Assembly: GCF_045310675.1 (NCBI RefSeq)
Contig: NZ_JBJHZZ010000003.1
Span: 1 to 64,000, forward strand
DNA from: Clostridium_AT stratigraminis
Lineage (GTDB): Bacteria; Bacillota; Clostridia; Clostridiales; Clostridiaceae
Length of the DNA: 64,000 nt
Direction: 5' to 3'
Shown: in pieces, positions 52,981 through 62,181 of the stretch
Position numbering within the stretch: the first letter of the stretch is position 1
Layout of the letters: each line of letters begins with the position of its first letter
The notes under the pieces: model-generated
Databases searched by the model: none
Told to the model about the DNA's origin: nothing
Seen by the model: only the letters and a program-made list of their open reading frames with translations
Made by a program: the position numbers and the translations under genes

Positions 52981-54279
52981 TTATAGTATTATATCATGAA
53001 TGTAATCTACTTTTTTAGCAGTCTTTCCAATTGTATACGCCTTTCTTATCATAGCCTCAGCATCGTCATATTGAGATAAATTAGTATGTAATACACATAA
53101 GGTATCTCCAATTTTAACTTTATCTCCAACTTTCTTTACAATTGTTATGCCAGCAGCAAAATCAATAGAATCTTCTTTAGTTTTTCTACCTGCACCCAAA
53201 AGCATTGCTGCTATTCCAATATTTTCAGCCTCTATAGCTGCTACAAAGCCTTCCTCTGTAGATTTTACTTCAAAATGTTTCTTAGCAACAGGTAAAAGCT
53301 CTATATTTTCAATAACTTCAGGATTTCCCCCTTGTATCTTAACAAGTTCCTTAAGTTTTTCAATTGCCCTGCCTGATTTTATTATTTCTGATAAGCTCTT
53401 AAATGCTTCGTCAAACTCCTTAAAGGCACCTCCTAATACAGCCATATGAGAGGCAATAGTAAGTGCTACTGTAGTTTCGTCTTCTGAGCCCTTTCCTTTT
53501 AGAACCTCAATTGCTTCTCTTACTTCATTTGCATTACCTACTTCGTGGCCTAAAGGCTGATTCATATCTGTAATAACTGCTACAGTCCTTCTATTAAGAT
53601 GCTTACCTATTTCAACCATTGTTCTTGCTAATTTCCTTGCTTCCTCTACAGTTTTCATGAAAGCACCTGATCCAGCTTTAACATCAAGAACTATAGCATC
53701 TGAGCCTGAAGCTATTTTTTTGCTCATTATTGAGCTAGCTATTAAAGGAATACTATCAACTGTTGCAGTAACATCTCTTAAGGCATATATTTTCTTATCT
53801 GCAGGAGTTAGATTTCCAGACTGTCCGGTAATTGCCATCTTATATTTGTTTACATTATTAATAAATTCTTCACTGCTTAATTCAGTTCTAAAGCCTTCAA
53901 TGGATTCAAGCTTATCAATAGTTCCGCCAGTGTGTCCTAAACCTCTGCCAGACATTTTAGCTATTGGAACACCTACAGAAGCTACCAGAGGAATTACAAT
54001 TAAGCTTATTTTATCCCCTACTCCTCCAGTTGAGTGTTTATCAACTTTTATACCCTTTATAGCTGAAAGATCTACCTTATCACCAGAGTTGACAAAAGAC
54101 ATTGTCATATTAGAAGTCTCTTCCTTATTCATGCCCTTAAAATAAACAGACATAAGAAATGCAGACATCTGATAGTCAGGGATTTCACCTTTAGTATAGC
54201 CTTGTACAGCAAAATCAATTTCTTCTGCAGTAAGTACTTTTCCTTCCTTTTTCTTTTCTATTAAATCTACCATCCTCAT
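52981..54279 (-). CDS. pdp: Pyrimidine-nucleoside phosphorylase
   Basis: Phosphorolysis of uridine/thymidine to base and (deoxy)ribose-1-phosphate, 432 aa. The family signature is KMSGRGLGHTGGTIDKLESI, with the phosphate site KHSTGGVGDKISL and the C-terminal lipoyl-like domain (TIVKKVGDKVKIGDTLC). GAGGTG lies 8 nt before ATG. It forms a salvage operon with the purine phosphorylase gene 23 nt upstream. Confidence 0.95.
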   Translation of the reverse strand: MRMVDLIEKKKEGKVLTAEEIDFAVQGYTKGEIPDYQMSAFLMSVYFKGMNKEETSNMTMSFVNSGDKVDLSAIKGIKVDKHSTGGVGDKISLIVIPLVASVGVPIAKMSGRGLGHTGGTIDKLESIEGFRTELSSEEFINNVNKYKMAITGQSGNLTPADKKIYALRDVTATVDSIPLIASSIMSKKIASGSDAIVLDVKAGSGAFMKTVEEARKLARTMVEIGKHLNRRTVAVITDMNQPLGHEVGNANEVREAIEVLKGKGSEDETTVALTIASHMAVLGGAFKEFDEAFKSLSEIIKSGRAIEKLKELVKIQGGNPEVIENIELLPVAKKHFEVKSTEEGFVAAIEAENIGIAAMLLGAGRKTKEDSIDFAAGITIVKKVGDKVKIGDTLCVLHTNLSQYDDAEAMIRKAYTIGKTAKKVDYIHDIIL

Positions 54280-54302
54280 TTTTAGTTCACCTCTATAATC
54301 TA

Positions 54303-55118
54303 TTAAAGTATTTTTACAAATTCATTAATCAGATTAATAAACTTATCTTTAACTCTATTGGAAACTTCTATAACTTCTTCATGATTAAGAGCTTTGTCTA
54401 AAATACCAGCAGCCATATTTGTAATACATGATATACCTAACACTTTAATGCCACAGTGTCTTGCAACAATTACTTCCGGGACAGTTGACATCCCAACTGC
54501 ATCACCGCCTAATATTCTAGTCATTCTAATTTCAGCTGGGGTTTCATAGGTAGGTCCAGTAAACATAAAGTAAGTGCCCTGCTTAAGTTCAATATTTAGA
54601 TTATTTGCTGCACCTTTTGCTAAATTAATTAATTCCTTATTATAGGCAGAAGACATATCTGGAAATCTAACACCTAGTTTCTCTTCATTTTTCCCTATTA
54701 ATGGGTTATTAAATGCCAAATTAACATGATCAGTAATAAGCATTAAATCTCCTGGCTTAAAGTCAAGATTTACCCCGCCTGCTGCGTTTGTAACTATTAA
54801 TGTTTCAATTCCTAAATACTTCATTATATAAACTGGCAGTACTAAATCCTCCATTTTATTTCCTTCGTAATAATGGAACCTTCCCTGCATCATAACAACA
54901 TCTTTGCCTTGAAGTTTTCCAAATACAAATTGACCTTTATGCCCTTTAACAGTTGATTCAGGTAAATTTGGCACCTCAGAATATTTTATTACAACCATAT
55001 CTTCAAGGGTTTCGGCCATTTCTCCAAGTCCTGATCCAAGTATTATTCCTACCTTAGGAATAATATTAATTTTACCTTTAATGTAGCTTACGCTTTCTAT
55101 TACCTTCTCTAAATTCAT
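54303..55118 (-). CDS. punA: Purine-nucleoside phosphorylase I
   Basis: Trimeric PNP of 271 aa: VGIILGSGLGEMAETLED (phosphate loop), GRFHYYEGN, LIVTNAAGGVN, TDHVNL, GPTYETPAEIRM and the base-binding GMSTVPEVIVARHCGIKVL. It splits inosine/guanosine and deoxy forms to base plus pentose-1-phosphate. Confidence 0.95.
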   Translation of the reverse strand: MNLEKVIESVSYIKGKINIIPKVGIILGSGLGEMAETLEDMVVIKYSEVPNLPESTVKGHKGQFVFGKLQGKDVVMMQGRFHYYEGNKMEDLVLPVYIMKYLGIETLIVTNAAGGVNLDFKPGDLMLITDHVNLAFNNPLIGKNEEKLGVRFPDMSSAYNKELINLAKGAANNLNIELKQGTYFMFTGPTYETPAEIRMTRILGGDAVGMSTVPEVIVARHCGIKVLGISCITNMAAGILDKALNHEEVIEVSNRVKDKFINLINEFVKIL

Positions 55119-55283
55119 TTACTCAATCCTTTCTTTAGATTAATTATAATTTTAGTGATGAAAATAGGCATGTATCTAACCTTTTGTAAGCTAAACACAT
55201 GCTAATATTATAAAAAAATATTATTAAATTTAAGAGTTTTAATTGTAAGCCTTAAAGTAATTTTAGAATTATGAAATATACAA

Positions 55284-55514
55284 TTAAAAATTACTTATAA
55301 TTTTTTTAATAATATATAAATAATTATATAGAATTTTCATATTTTTATCTACTAAAAAATTAACAAAAATACTATTATCATATATATTTGTTTTATAAAA
55401 ATAGTATAACAACCCATCTATTACTTTTGGCAGCAACATACCAAATAAGATAAGAATGAAAAAGCATTTTAGTATGAGGTAAAGAAATTCTATAACATTT
55501 TCCTGTTTGAACAT
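55284..55514 (-). CDS. Small membrane protein downstream of spoIIM, unknown
   Basis: A 76-aa protein with a clear TM helix (FLYLILKCFFILILFGMLLP) and a basic, aromatic-rich tail. It starts 12 nt after the spoIIM stop, so it is probably co-transcribed. I recognise no family. It could be a sporulation accessory protein. Confidence 0.6.
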   Translation of the reverse strand: MFKQENVIEFLYLILKCFFILILFGMLLPKVIDGLLYYFYKTNIYDNSIFVNFLVDKNMKILYNYLYIIKKIISNF

Positions 55515-55525
55515 GTTTTCACTTC

Positions 55526-56152
55526 CTATAGTACAAGCTTAACTAAAGAAGGTGAGCCATAGGTTTCTAATGCAAAACCAAGAAACATTACTATTGTAAT
55601 AACTGCAAAGTAAAAAGAATAAGTTGCTAACTTAACCCAAAGGCTTCCATTATACCTTTTATTCACCTTTTCTTTAAGAAGATTAACTGAGAATTCCATA
55701 GAAAGTACTGATGCAATTAGAATACAAGGAATATAGAATAGATTCTGAGGAACTATTCCTAATGCTGCCACTCCAATTCCCTTTACTCCAAAACCGCTAA
55801 TCATAAAACTTAACGTAAAACCAACAGTAAAACCTTTAACTAAGTCAATTAATAATATTATAGGTATTCCAACCATTGTTAATCCAAGAAACCAAATTGC
55901 AATTATAAATGGAATATTATTTTTTATAACGTCTATTAAAATACTATTATATTCAAAATTACCTTGAGTAATATTCTGTGAAAAATTACTTAAATAGTTT
56001 ATCAAATCACTTCTATCACCATTAGCCATATATTTTACAGAATAAATTCCTAGAACGATTCCAGTAAATATGCAAAGTAAACTAATTACATAAAGCCAAA
56101 AGTTCTCTTGAACGTGATTGCCTAAATTAATTGCATTTCTTCTATTGGACAT
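55526..56152 (-). CDS. spoIIM: Stage II sporulation protein M
   Basis: A polytopic membrane protein of 208 aa with about five TM helices. HVQENFWLYVISLLCIFTGIVLGIYSV and SILIDVIKNNIPFIIAIWFLGLTMVGIPIILLIDLVKGFTVGF are SpoIIM blocks. In Bacillus it recruits the DMP peptidoglycan-degrading complex during engulfment. AAGGAGGAG-type site upstream. Confidence 0.92.
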   Translation of the reverse strand: MSNRRNAINLGNHVQENFWLYVISLLCIFTGIVLGIYSVKYMANGDRSDLINYLSNFSQNITQGNFEYNSILIDVIKNNIPFIIAIWFLGLTMVGIPIILLIDLVKGFTVGFTLSFMISGFGVKGIGVAALGIVPQNLFYIPCILIASVLSMEFSVNLLKEKVNKRYNGSLWVKLATYSFYFAVITIVMFLGFALETYGSPSLVKLVL

Positions 56153-56315
56153 ATCTTTCTCCTCCTTGGGTTCCTCATTTTACACTAAGCAATTATTATT
56201 GCTGTTCCCTTTGTATATTATCTTTAAATATTTATGATAATAAATGGAGTTATATGACTAGTCCAAAAAACATAAAAAGTATAAAATAATAAAGCCTTGG
56301 TGATAGATTTTAACT

Positions 56316-57113
56316 TTACACTGAAATGGAAATATTATCAGCTTTAAATATTTTCTTTGATTTTATAACCCAGTAAATTCCTATAATACAAGATGTAAAA
56401 GCTACACCCTCAACAACCCAAATACTCAAAATACCCCTTTGAGCAAGTACTGCTGGGAAATCTACTAATGCATGAAGCAATATAGCAATAATATAATATA
56501 TATACTTTCTATTTTTAACTGCATATAAAACCAAGATTGATAATCCGATCTGAATTGATATTGCAAAACATCTTTCTAAACCTGACACAAAAAATAGATA
56601 CCAATCAGTATTTATAAGAGCATTCTTAACTTGTTCAGCTGTTGCTATCGGCAGCTTTGAACCAATCAATGCACTAAAATTTCCTTTGTTTATAGTTAGA
56701 GAATATATAAGATTATTACTTGCCGTAAGTCCTGCCAATAATATCGCCTCAATACCTCCATGGCCTATACCATAGGCAAAACCATCTTTCCATTGCCAGT
56801 GCTTCTTTGAAAAAAAATTAAAGGCTATCAGTCTTCCAGTTTCTTCAAATATACCTGCAGCAAGGCCTCCATAAATTGCATATATCCAAGTATTTCCCAT
56901 TAAAGTCCTAGTTGTTCCATTTAACTTTAATACATAAAAATGAAACAACTGCTCCAATACCAAGGCAAAAACAAAGAATATCAATGCTCCCATAGCTATA
57001 GTAATGAAATAAGCAGAATACCTTTTTTTAGCATAAATTATCAACCCAATGGGTAGTAAAAATGAAACCAATAAAGTAAATATCATACCTGCCAAGGATA
57101 AATTACTGACCAT
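56316..57113 (-). CDS. YhfC family intramembrane metalloprotease
   Basis: A 265-aa membrane protein with about seven TM helices. The protease motifs are EETGRLIAF and GIGHGGIEAILL, plus a distal His in ILLHALVDFPAVL. This is the YhfC/PrsW-like glutamic-type arrangement. Target unknown. Confidence 0.82.
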   Translation of the reverse strand: MVSNLSLAGMIFTLLVSFLLPIGLIIYAKKRYSAYFITIAMGALIFFVFALVLEQLFHFYVLKLNGTTRTLMGNTWIYAIYGGLAAGIFEETGRLIAFNFFSKKHWQWKDGFAYGIGHGGIEAILLAGLTASNNLIYSLTINKGNFSALIGSKLPIATAEQVKNALINTDWYLFFVSGLERCFAISIQIGLSILVLYAVKNRKYIYYIIAILLHALVDFPAVLAQRGILSIWVVEGVAFTSCIIGIYWVIKSKKIFKADNISISV

Positions 57114-57376
57114 AAAACGCCTCCTAATATTTTTATACAGTTATGTCGTCATTAAGAACAATTACAATTTAATATATTTATATTCTATGTTTTCCTTTAA
57201 ATTCCTCCAAAAAAAGCTTCCCCCTTTTTATATCGATATAAAGTTATTTAAATATAATTGTTTTTGTTATATAACTTAAAATATCAAAAAATTGTATCTT
57301 TGAATGCATTGATAGAAGCTACTCCCAAAATCTTTTACAAAGTATCAAGAAATTAGGCATAATTTTTTTCAAAAAA

Positions 57377-57411
57377 AGACCTCCTTCATTATAAATAAAT
57401 GAAGAAAGTCT
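57377..57411 (-). terminator. Terminator downstream of spo0A
   Basis: AGACTTTCTTCATT / AATGAAGGAGGTCT-type hairpin with T7 on the minus strand. A smaller ACGG-CTAAT-CCGT hairpin with a TTTTTTATT tail lies closer to spo0A at 57468-57480. The rest of 57114-57499 shows no gene. Confidence 0.7.
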
Positions 57412-57499
57412 AAGAAATTTTTATATATTTATACACAAATTTTTACATTCATTAATTTGAATAAAAAACGGATTAGCCGTAAACCATTATTTTACTTAA

Positions 57500-58312
57500 T
57501 TAACCTACTTTATTTTTAAGTCTAAGCTTGTCTGCTACCATAGCAATAAATTCTGAATTAGTTGGCTTACCTTTATCATTATGTATAGTGTATCCAAAAA
57601 GCTTATTTATTGTATCAACCTGCCCTCTATTCCATGCAACTTCAATTGCATGTCTTATAGCTCTTTCTACTCGGCTTGCTGTTGTATTGAATTTTTTAGC
57701 TATTGATGGATATAGTTCTTTTGTAACAGCAGATAATAATTCAATATCGTTTACCACCATACTAATAGCTTCTCTTAAATACATGTACCCTTTAATGTGA
57801 GCAGGAACTCCGATTTCATGAATTATTCCGGTTATTTCAGTTTCTAAATCTATAGGTTCGTTTCTATTTATCTTTATTTCTGGTGTATCTTCCATAGGAA
57901 TGGTTCTTTTAGTATCATCGCTTGAAATAGTATTGTTAAACATTTGTCTTATTCTCTTTGTAAATACATCCATATCAAAAGGTTTTACAACATAATAATC
58001 TGCACCTAAAGTTATGGCTCTTTGAGTGATTTTATCTTGTCCAACAGCTGATAAAACTATTATCCTAGGCATTGGATCAACATTGATACTATTTAATCTC
58101 TCTAGTACTCCAAGTCCATCCAAGTGCGGCATAATAATATCTAATACTACTAAATCAGGCTTTTTTTCCTGAATAAGTTTAAGTGCTTCTAAGCCATCTT
58201 TTGCGATTCCTGTTACTACTATGTCCCTCTGATTTAATAAGTAATCGTTTAATATATTGCAAAATTCTTTATTATCATCTGCAATAATAACACTTATTTT
58301 TGAATCTTCCAT
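57500..58312 (-). CDS. spo0A: Sporulation master regulator Spo0A
   Basis: A 270-aa response regulator. Receiver domain (1-~120): acidic pocket ADD (11-13), phospho-acceptor D58 in LVVLDIIMPHLDG, conserved Lys in VVKPFD. C-terminal DNA-binding domain (about 155-270): EITGIIHEIGVPAHIKGYMYLREAI and recognition helix TTASRVERAIRHAIEVAWNRG, nearly invariant in spore formers. It is controlled by a sigma-H promoter and a 0A box directly upstream, and follows spoIVB as in all clostridia. Confidence 0.98.
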   Translation of the reverse strand: MEDSKISVIIADDNKEFCNILNDYLLNQRDIVVTGIAKDGLEALKLIQEKKPDLVVLDIIMPHLDGLGVLERLNSINVDPMPRIIVLSAVGQDKITQRAITLGADYYVVKPFDMDVFTKRIRQMFNNTISSDDTKRTIPMEDTPEIKINRNEPIDLETEITGIIHEIGVPAHIKGYMYLREAISMVVNDIELLSAVTKELYPSIAKKFNTTASRVERAIRHAIEVAWNRGQVDTINKLFGYTIHNDKGKPTNSEFIAMVADKLRLKNKVG

Positions 58313-58358
58313 GTTTAAATACCCCTTTCAAATTAAATTCCATTTCTTAACAATTTAT

Positions 58359-58387
58359 TAATTCGACAAAACTATAATAAATCCTTC
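58359..58387 (-). promoter_or_regulatory. Sigma-H promoter of spo0A with overlapping 0A box
   Basis: On the minus strand GAAGGATTT (58379-58387), 11-nt spacer, GTCGAATTA (58359-58367), matching the sigma-H consensus RnAGGAWWW-N11-12-RnnGAAT. TGTCGAA at 58362-58368 is a perfect 0A box over the -10, so Spo0A probably controls its own gene. Confidence 0.8.
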
Positions 58388-58426
58388 TATAAAAATAATT
58401 TTTTTTATTAAAAATGACTAAAAATA

Positions 58427-58470
58427 AATAATAAGTGAATTTATAATTTTTTTATAATTCACTTATTATT
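58427..58470 (-). terminator. Terminator of spoIVB
   Basis: AATAATAAGTGAATT / AATTCACTTATTATT perfect 15-bp stem with an AT-rich 14-nt loop between spoIVB and spo0A. Confidence 0.75.
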
Positions 58471-58490
58471 ATAATACTATTATAATTAGC

Positions 58491-59714
58491 TTAATTCGTC
58501 AATATATCTGCATCTTTAAGCATCCATTCTATATAAACACCATAACCTGTATCTGGCTTATTTATTAAAACATGAGTTACAGCTCCTATTATTTTATTGT
58601 TCTGTATAATTGGACTTCCACTCATACCTTGAACTATCCCACCTGTTTTTTCTAACAAAATTGGATCAGTTATTTTAATTATCATACTTTTAGGACTAGG
58701 AGTTTCTTGTTTTAAAAGTTTCTCAATTTCAATATTATAAAATTTGGGCTCTTCTCCATCTACTGTTGTTAATATTTGAGCTGGCCCTACTTTTATTTCA
58801 TCTCTTAAAGCTATATCTAGAGGTTTACTGTTTTTGTTAATTAGACTTTTATTTGTGCTTCCAAATATTCCGCAATTAGTATTTTTTGTTATATCACCTA
58901 ACGGGACTTCCTCGTCAATAAAAATGCCTTTTAATTCTCCTGGATTTCCCTTAGCACCTTTTCTAACAGAAACTATTGATGATGATATAATTTGCCCAGT
59001 ATTAATATTTAAAATAGTACCCGTATCAGAATCTGTAATAGGATGCCCTAATGCAGCAAACTTATTTGTATTTTCGTCATAAAAGGTAAGTGTTCCAACA
59101 CCTGCTGTAGAATCTCTTATCCAAAGCCCAATTTTATATTTTGCTTCATTAGTGTTTTTCATAGGTTTAACTTTTTTGATAAGTTCCTCTCCCTTTCTAT
59201 CTATTGTTATATTTAATTCTTTACCTTCACAGCTATTCACTATATTAGATACCTGCTCTGAACTAGTAATATTTATGTTATTTATTTTTAAAATACTATC
59301 GCCAACTTGTATTCCTGCTGCTGCTCCTGGACTGCTGATCTTGCCATTTTCAGTTTCTATATCAGATAGTGCAACTACTAAGGCACCCTTAGTGCTTAAC
59401 TTTACTCCTATTGGCTGACCACCTGGATATAAACTAATTTTATTCGATATAGCCTTAACAGAAACAGTTTTTAAGGGCAAAATACCTAATAAACTTACAT
59501 GTGCTTTTCTAACATTACTGTTATTTGTTATTAAGTTATTTACTTTAATGTCCTTTTCTTCTACTAATTTTAAAAAGCTGTTACTTTTTAATTCCTGTCC
59601 TTCCCTTACAAAAATAGTAGTAGGAATCTGGCCTATATTAATGAAAGTAAATAAAGTTAGAAAAATGATAGGAGTTAATATCCAGCATAACAACCTTATT
59701 TTTTTCTTTTTCAT
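58491..59714 (-). CDS. spoIVB: SpoIVB serine peptidase
   Basis: A 407-aa S55 peptidase: N-terminal signal anchor (LLCWILTPIIFLTLFTFINI), PDZ domain (about 105-190, GAAAGIQVGDSILKINNINI), then the protease with His in FAALGHPITD and nucleophile Ser in VQGMSGSPIIQNNKIIGAVTH. In Bacillus it cleaves SpoIVFA to trigger sigma-K activation. It is expressed in the forespore, normally under sigma-F/G. Confidence 0.97.
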   Translation of the reverse strand: MKKKKIRLLCWILTPIIFLTLFTFINIGQIPTTIFVREGQELKSNSFLKLVEEKDIKVNNLITNNSNVRKAHVSLLGILPLKTVSVKAISNKISLYPGGQPIGVKLSTKGALVVALSDIETENGKISSPGAAAGIQVGDSILKINNINITSSEQVSNIVNSCEGKELNITIDRKGEELIKKVKPMKNTNEAKYKIGLWIRDSTAGVGTLTFYDENTNKFAALGHPITDSDTGTILNINTGQIISSSIVSVRKGAKGNPGELKGIFIDEEVPLGDITKNTNCGIFGSTNKSLINKNSKPLDIALRDEIKVGPAQILTTVDGEEPKFYNIEIEKLLKQETPSPKSMIIKITDPILLEKTGGIVQGMSGSPIIQNNKIIGAVTHVLINKPDTGYGVYIEWMLKDADILTN

Positions 59715-59879
59715 GCTTTTTTCCTCCTGTCGTCTAATAATTTTCTAACCTTAAGTTGCCCTTTAAAATATGTTCTTATGCTATATTAAAGTTTCATATA
59801 TAGTTAAACCATTGTTTTTTAAAGCAAAATATGATAGTTTTAATATTTTTTATTAAAAATTTTTTTGCGTTATAAAAAA

Positions 59880-59912
59880 ATAGTTATAACATTTTAAAGT
59901 GTTATAACTCTA
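59880..59912 (-). terminator. Terminator of recN
   Basis: ATAGTTATAACA / TGTTATAACTCTAT stem with an 8-nt loop and TTTTTTT on the minus strand. It closes the tlyA-nadK-argR-recN run. Confidence 0.8.
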
Positions 59913-59960
59913 TTCTTCCACAAAATTAAGTTTTTTATTTACTAAAATATAAATAATTTA

Positions 59961-61655
59961 TTAAATTAATTCATTTTTTTTAATTTCTGCCATTAAAATA
60001 AGTTCTTTTGCATGTTCCATGGTTAATTTAGTTACTTCAGCTCCACCAACCATTCTGGCGATTTCTATCTGTTTTTGTTCCTTACTTAGCTTAGTAACTG
60101 AAGTAAAGGTTTTATCCTTTTTTACATCTTTAGAAATCAAGAAATGGGTATCAGACATACAAGCAATTTGAGATAAGTGTGTAACACAAAACACTTGATG
60201 TTTTGAAGCTATTAAATACATCTTTTCAGCCACACTTTGTGCTACTCTACCACTTATTCCAACATCAATTTCATCAAATATAACTGAAGGAATGCTATCC
60301 TTATCTACAAAAACAGTTTTAAAAGCAAGCATAATACGAGAAAGCTCTCCGCCTGATACTATCTTTTCTAGATCCTTCAATGGTTCTCCTGGATTAGTTG
60401 AAATTAAAAATTGGACTTTATCACTGCCATTTTCATTAAAGCCATCCTGCTTACTTATTTCTATTTTAAAAATACATTTTTCAAGACCAATATACTTTAA
60501 TTCTTTTGTTACCTCTTTTTCCAGTAATGTGGATATTCTGCATCTTTTGTCATGAATTTGATTAGTTATTAGCGCAAGTTCTATAATAAGTTCTGCTTTT
60601 TCCTTTTTTAACTTTTCAATTATTTCATTACTATTTATAAGCTCCTCATATTGAGTTTGTATTTTATCCCTAAATTCTATAATTTCCTTAATTGAATTGC
60701 CATACTTTTTCTTTAATATACCAATTTGATATATTCTACTATTTATAAATTCCAATTTATTCTCATCATATTGGATGCTGTCTCTTAAATTTCTAACCTC
60801 AGCAATGTTTTGCTCTAAATTGTAATAGGATTCTTCTAAGCTGTCACCAATTGCTTTAACTTTTTCGATATGCTTTTGTATTCCCCGAATCTCTTTTATA
60901 GCAATACCTAATGCATCGTATACTGATGGAGAACTATCACTGCCTTGATCTAGTATTTCATAGCAAATATTAAGGCTATTATTTATCTTCTCAGCATTAG
61001 ATAAAATAGAGAATTCGCTCTCAAGCTCAACATCTTCATTAATTCTTAATTTAGCTTTATTAATTTCATCTATTTGATATTTATAATAATCTATTAAAGT
61101 TTCTTTTTCTCCTTCTTTTCCCTGAATCTTATTTATTTCATTGTTTATATTTAGTAAATGTCTATATTTTATGCGGTAATTTTCAAGTAAAGTGCCTAAT
61201 TTTTCTCCGCCAAAATCATCTACATAATAAATATGATTTGCAGAATCTAACATATTTTGATTTTCATGTTGTCCATGAATATCTAATAAAGTTGAGCTAA
61301 CTGTTTTTACGTTATTCAGTAGCATAGCTTTTCCGTTAATTTTAGCAATAGACTTACCAGTGATAAAAGTCTCTCTGCTTATAATCACCATGTCTTCGGC
61401 TTCGATATCATAAAGTTTTAAGGCTTCAGCTGTTTTTTTATTTTCTATGGTAAATACAGCTTCAACATATGTCTTTTCTTCCCCAGTTCTTATTAAATCT
61501 TTACTGAACTTACCGCCTAAAACATAGCTAATTGCGTCAATTAATATAGATTTACCAGCTCCTGTCTCACCTGTTAAAACATTAAATCCCTTTTCAAAGT
61601 TTATTGTTAAATTTTCTATTAGAGCAAAGTTACTTATATTTAATTGAAGAAGCAT
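59961..61655 (-). CDS. recN: DNA repair protein RecN
   Basis: SMC-like ATPase of 564 aa: Walker A TGETGAGKSIL at the N-terminus, central coiled coil (about 150-360), ABC signature VSGGELSRIMLA and Walker B PSVIFDEIDVGISG. It helps process double-strand breaks. The position after argR is conserved in Firmicutes. Confidence 0.97.
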   Translation of the reverse strand: MLLQLNISNFALIENLTINFEKGFNVLTGETGAGKSILIDAISYVLGGKFSKDLIRTGEEKTYVEAVFTIENKKTAEALKLYDIEAEDMVIISRETFITGKSIAKINGKAMLLNNVKTVSSTLLDIHGQHENQNMLDSANHIYYVDDFGGEKLGTLLENYRIKYRHLLNINNEINKIQGKEGEKETLIDYYKYQIDEINKAKLRINEDVELESEFSILSNAEKINNSLNICYEILDQGSDSSPSVYDALGIAIKEIRGIQKHIEKVKAIGDSLEESYYNLEQNIAEVRNLRDSIQYDENKLEFINSRIYQIGILKKKYGNSIKEIIEFRDKIQTQYEELINSNEIIEKLKKEKAELIIELALITNQIHDKRCRISTLLEKEVTKELKYIGLEKCIFKIEISKQDGFNENGSDKVQFLISTNPGEPLKDLEKIVSGGELSRIMLAFKTVFVDKDSIPSVIFDEIDVGISGRVAQSVAEKMYLIASKHQVFCVTHLSQIACMSDTHFLISKDVKKDKTFTSVTKLSKEQKQIEIARMVGGAEVTKLTMEHAKELILMAEIKKNELI

Positions 61656-61683
61656 TTTAACCTCCTAGTATTCCTTATACGCA

Positions 61684-61706
61684 CACAACAATTATTAATT
61701 GTTGTG
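61684..61706. repeat. Inverted repeat between argR and recN
   Basis: Arms CACAACAATTA / TAATTGTTGTG (11 bp) around one base. No T-run follows on the minus strand, so it is not a classical terminator. It does not match the ARG box. An 18-nt part recurs at 49633-49650. Confidence 0.6.
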
Positions 61707-61719
61707 CTCCTGGAATTCC

Positions 61720-62181
61720 TTATGATTCCTGATCACTAATCATTTTTTTAATTTTTTGTACTAGTAAAATGCAAAGTTCTTTGCTTCTTGCAAGCACAAA
61801 TATTGTATTATCCCCTGCTATTGTGCCTGCAACTCCTTCAAAACTCAAAGAATCAATGGCTTCTGCAGCAACTTGTGCTGAACCCGGTATTGTTTTAATA
61901 ACTATAAAATTTTCAACATTTTCAACTGAAAGAACTGTTTGACTAAAAACATTTACAAGCTTTTCCGATAAGAACTTTTCAATAGGAGATATAGATGCAT
62001 ATTTATATTTTCCTTCACTAGACAAAACTTTTATGAGCTTTAATTCCTTAATATCCCTAGAAACTGTAGCCTGAGTTACATCCATTCCAATGTTTTTCAA
62101 TTCTTCAGCAAGTTCTTCTTGTGTCTCAATGTCTTTAATATTGATGATCTCTAATATCTTTGCATGCCGTGCAACCTTCAT
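61720..62181 (-). CDS. argR: Arginine repressor ArgR/AhrC
   Basis: A 153-aa hexameric regulator: N-terminal winged helix (ILEIINIKDIETQEELAEEL, with VTQATVSRDIKELKLIKV as recognition helix) and C-terminal arginine-binding domain (GSAQVAAEAIDSL, GTIAGDNTIFVLARS). Its ATG overlaps the nadK stop (TAATG). Confidence 0.96.
   Translation of the reverse strand: MKVARHAKILEIINIKDIETQEELAEELKNIGMDVTQATVSRDIKELKLIKVLSSEGKYKYASISPIEKFLSEKLVNVFSQTVLSVENVENFIVIKTIPGSAQVAAEAIDSLSFEGVAGTIAGDNTIFVLARSKELCILLVQKIKKMISDQES

Noticed and set aside
57301..57360. Short open frame after the yhfC promoter region
   Set aside because: About 18 codons without ribosome site or recognisable similarity.
61684..61706. 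ARG box for ArgR autoregulation
   Set aside because: The palindrome lacks the TGAAT/ATTCA core of ARG boxes and lies downstream, not upstream, of argR.
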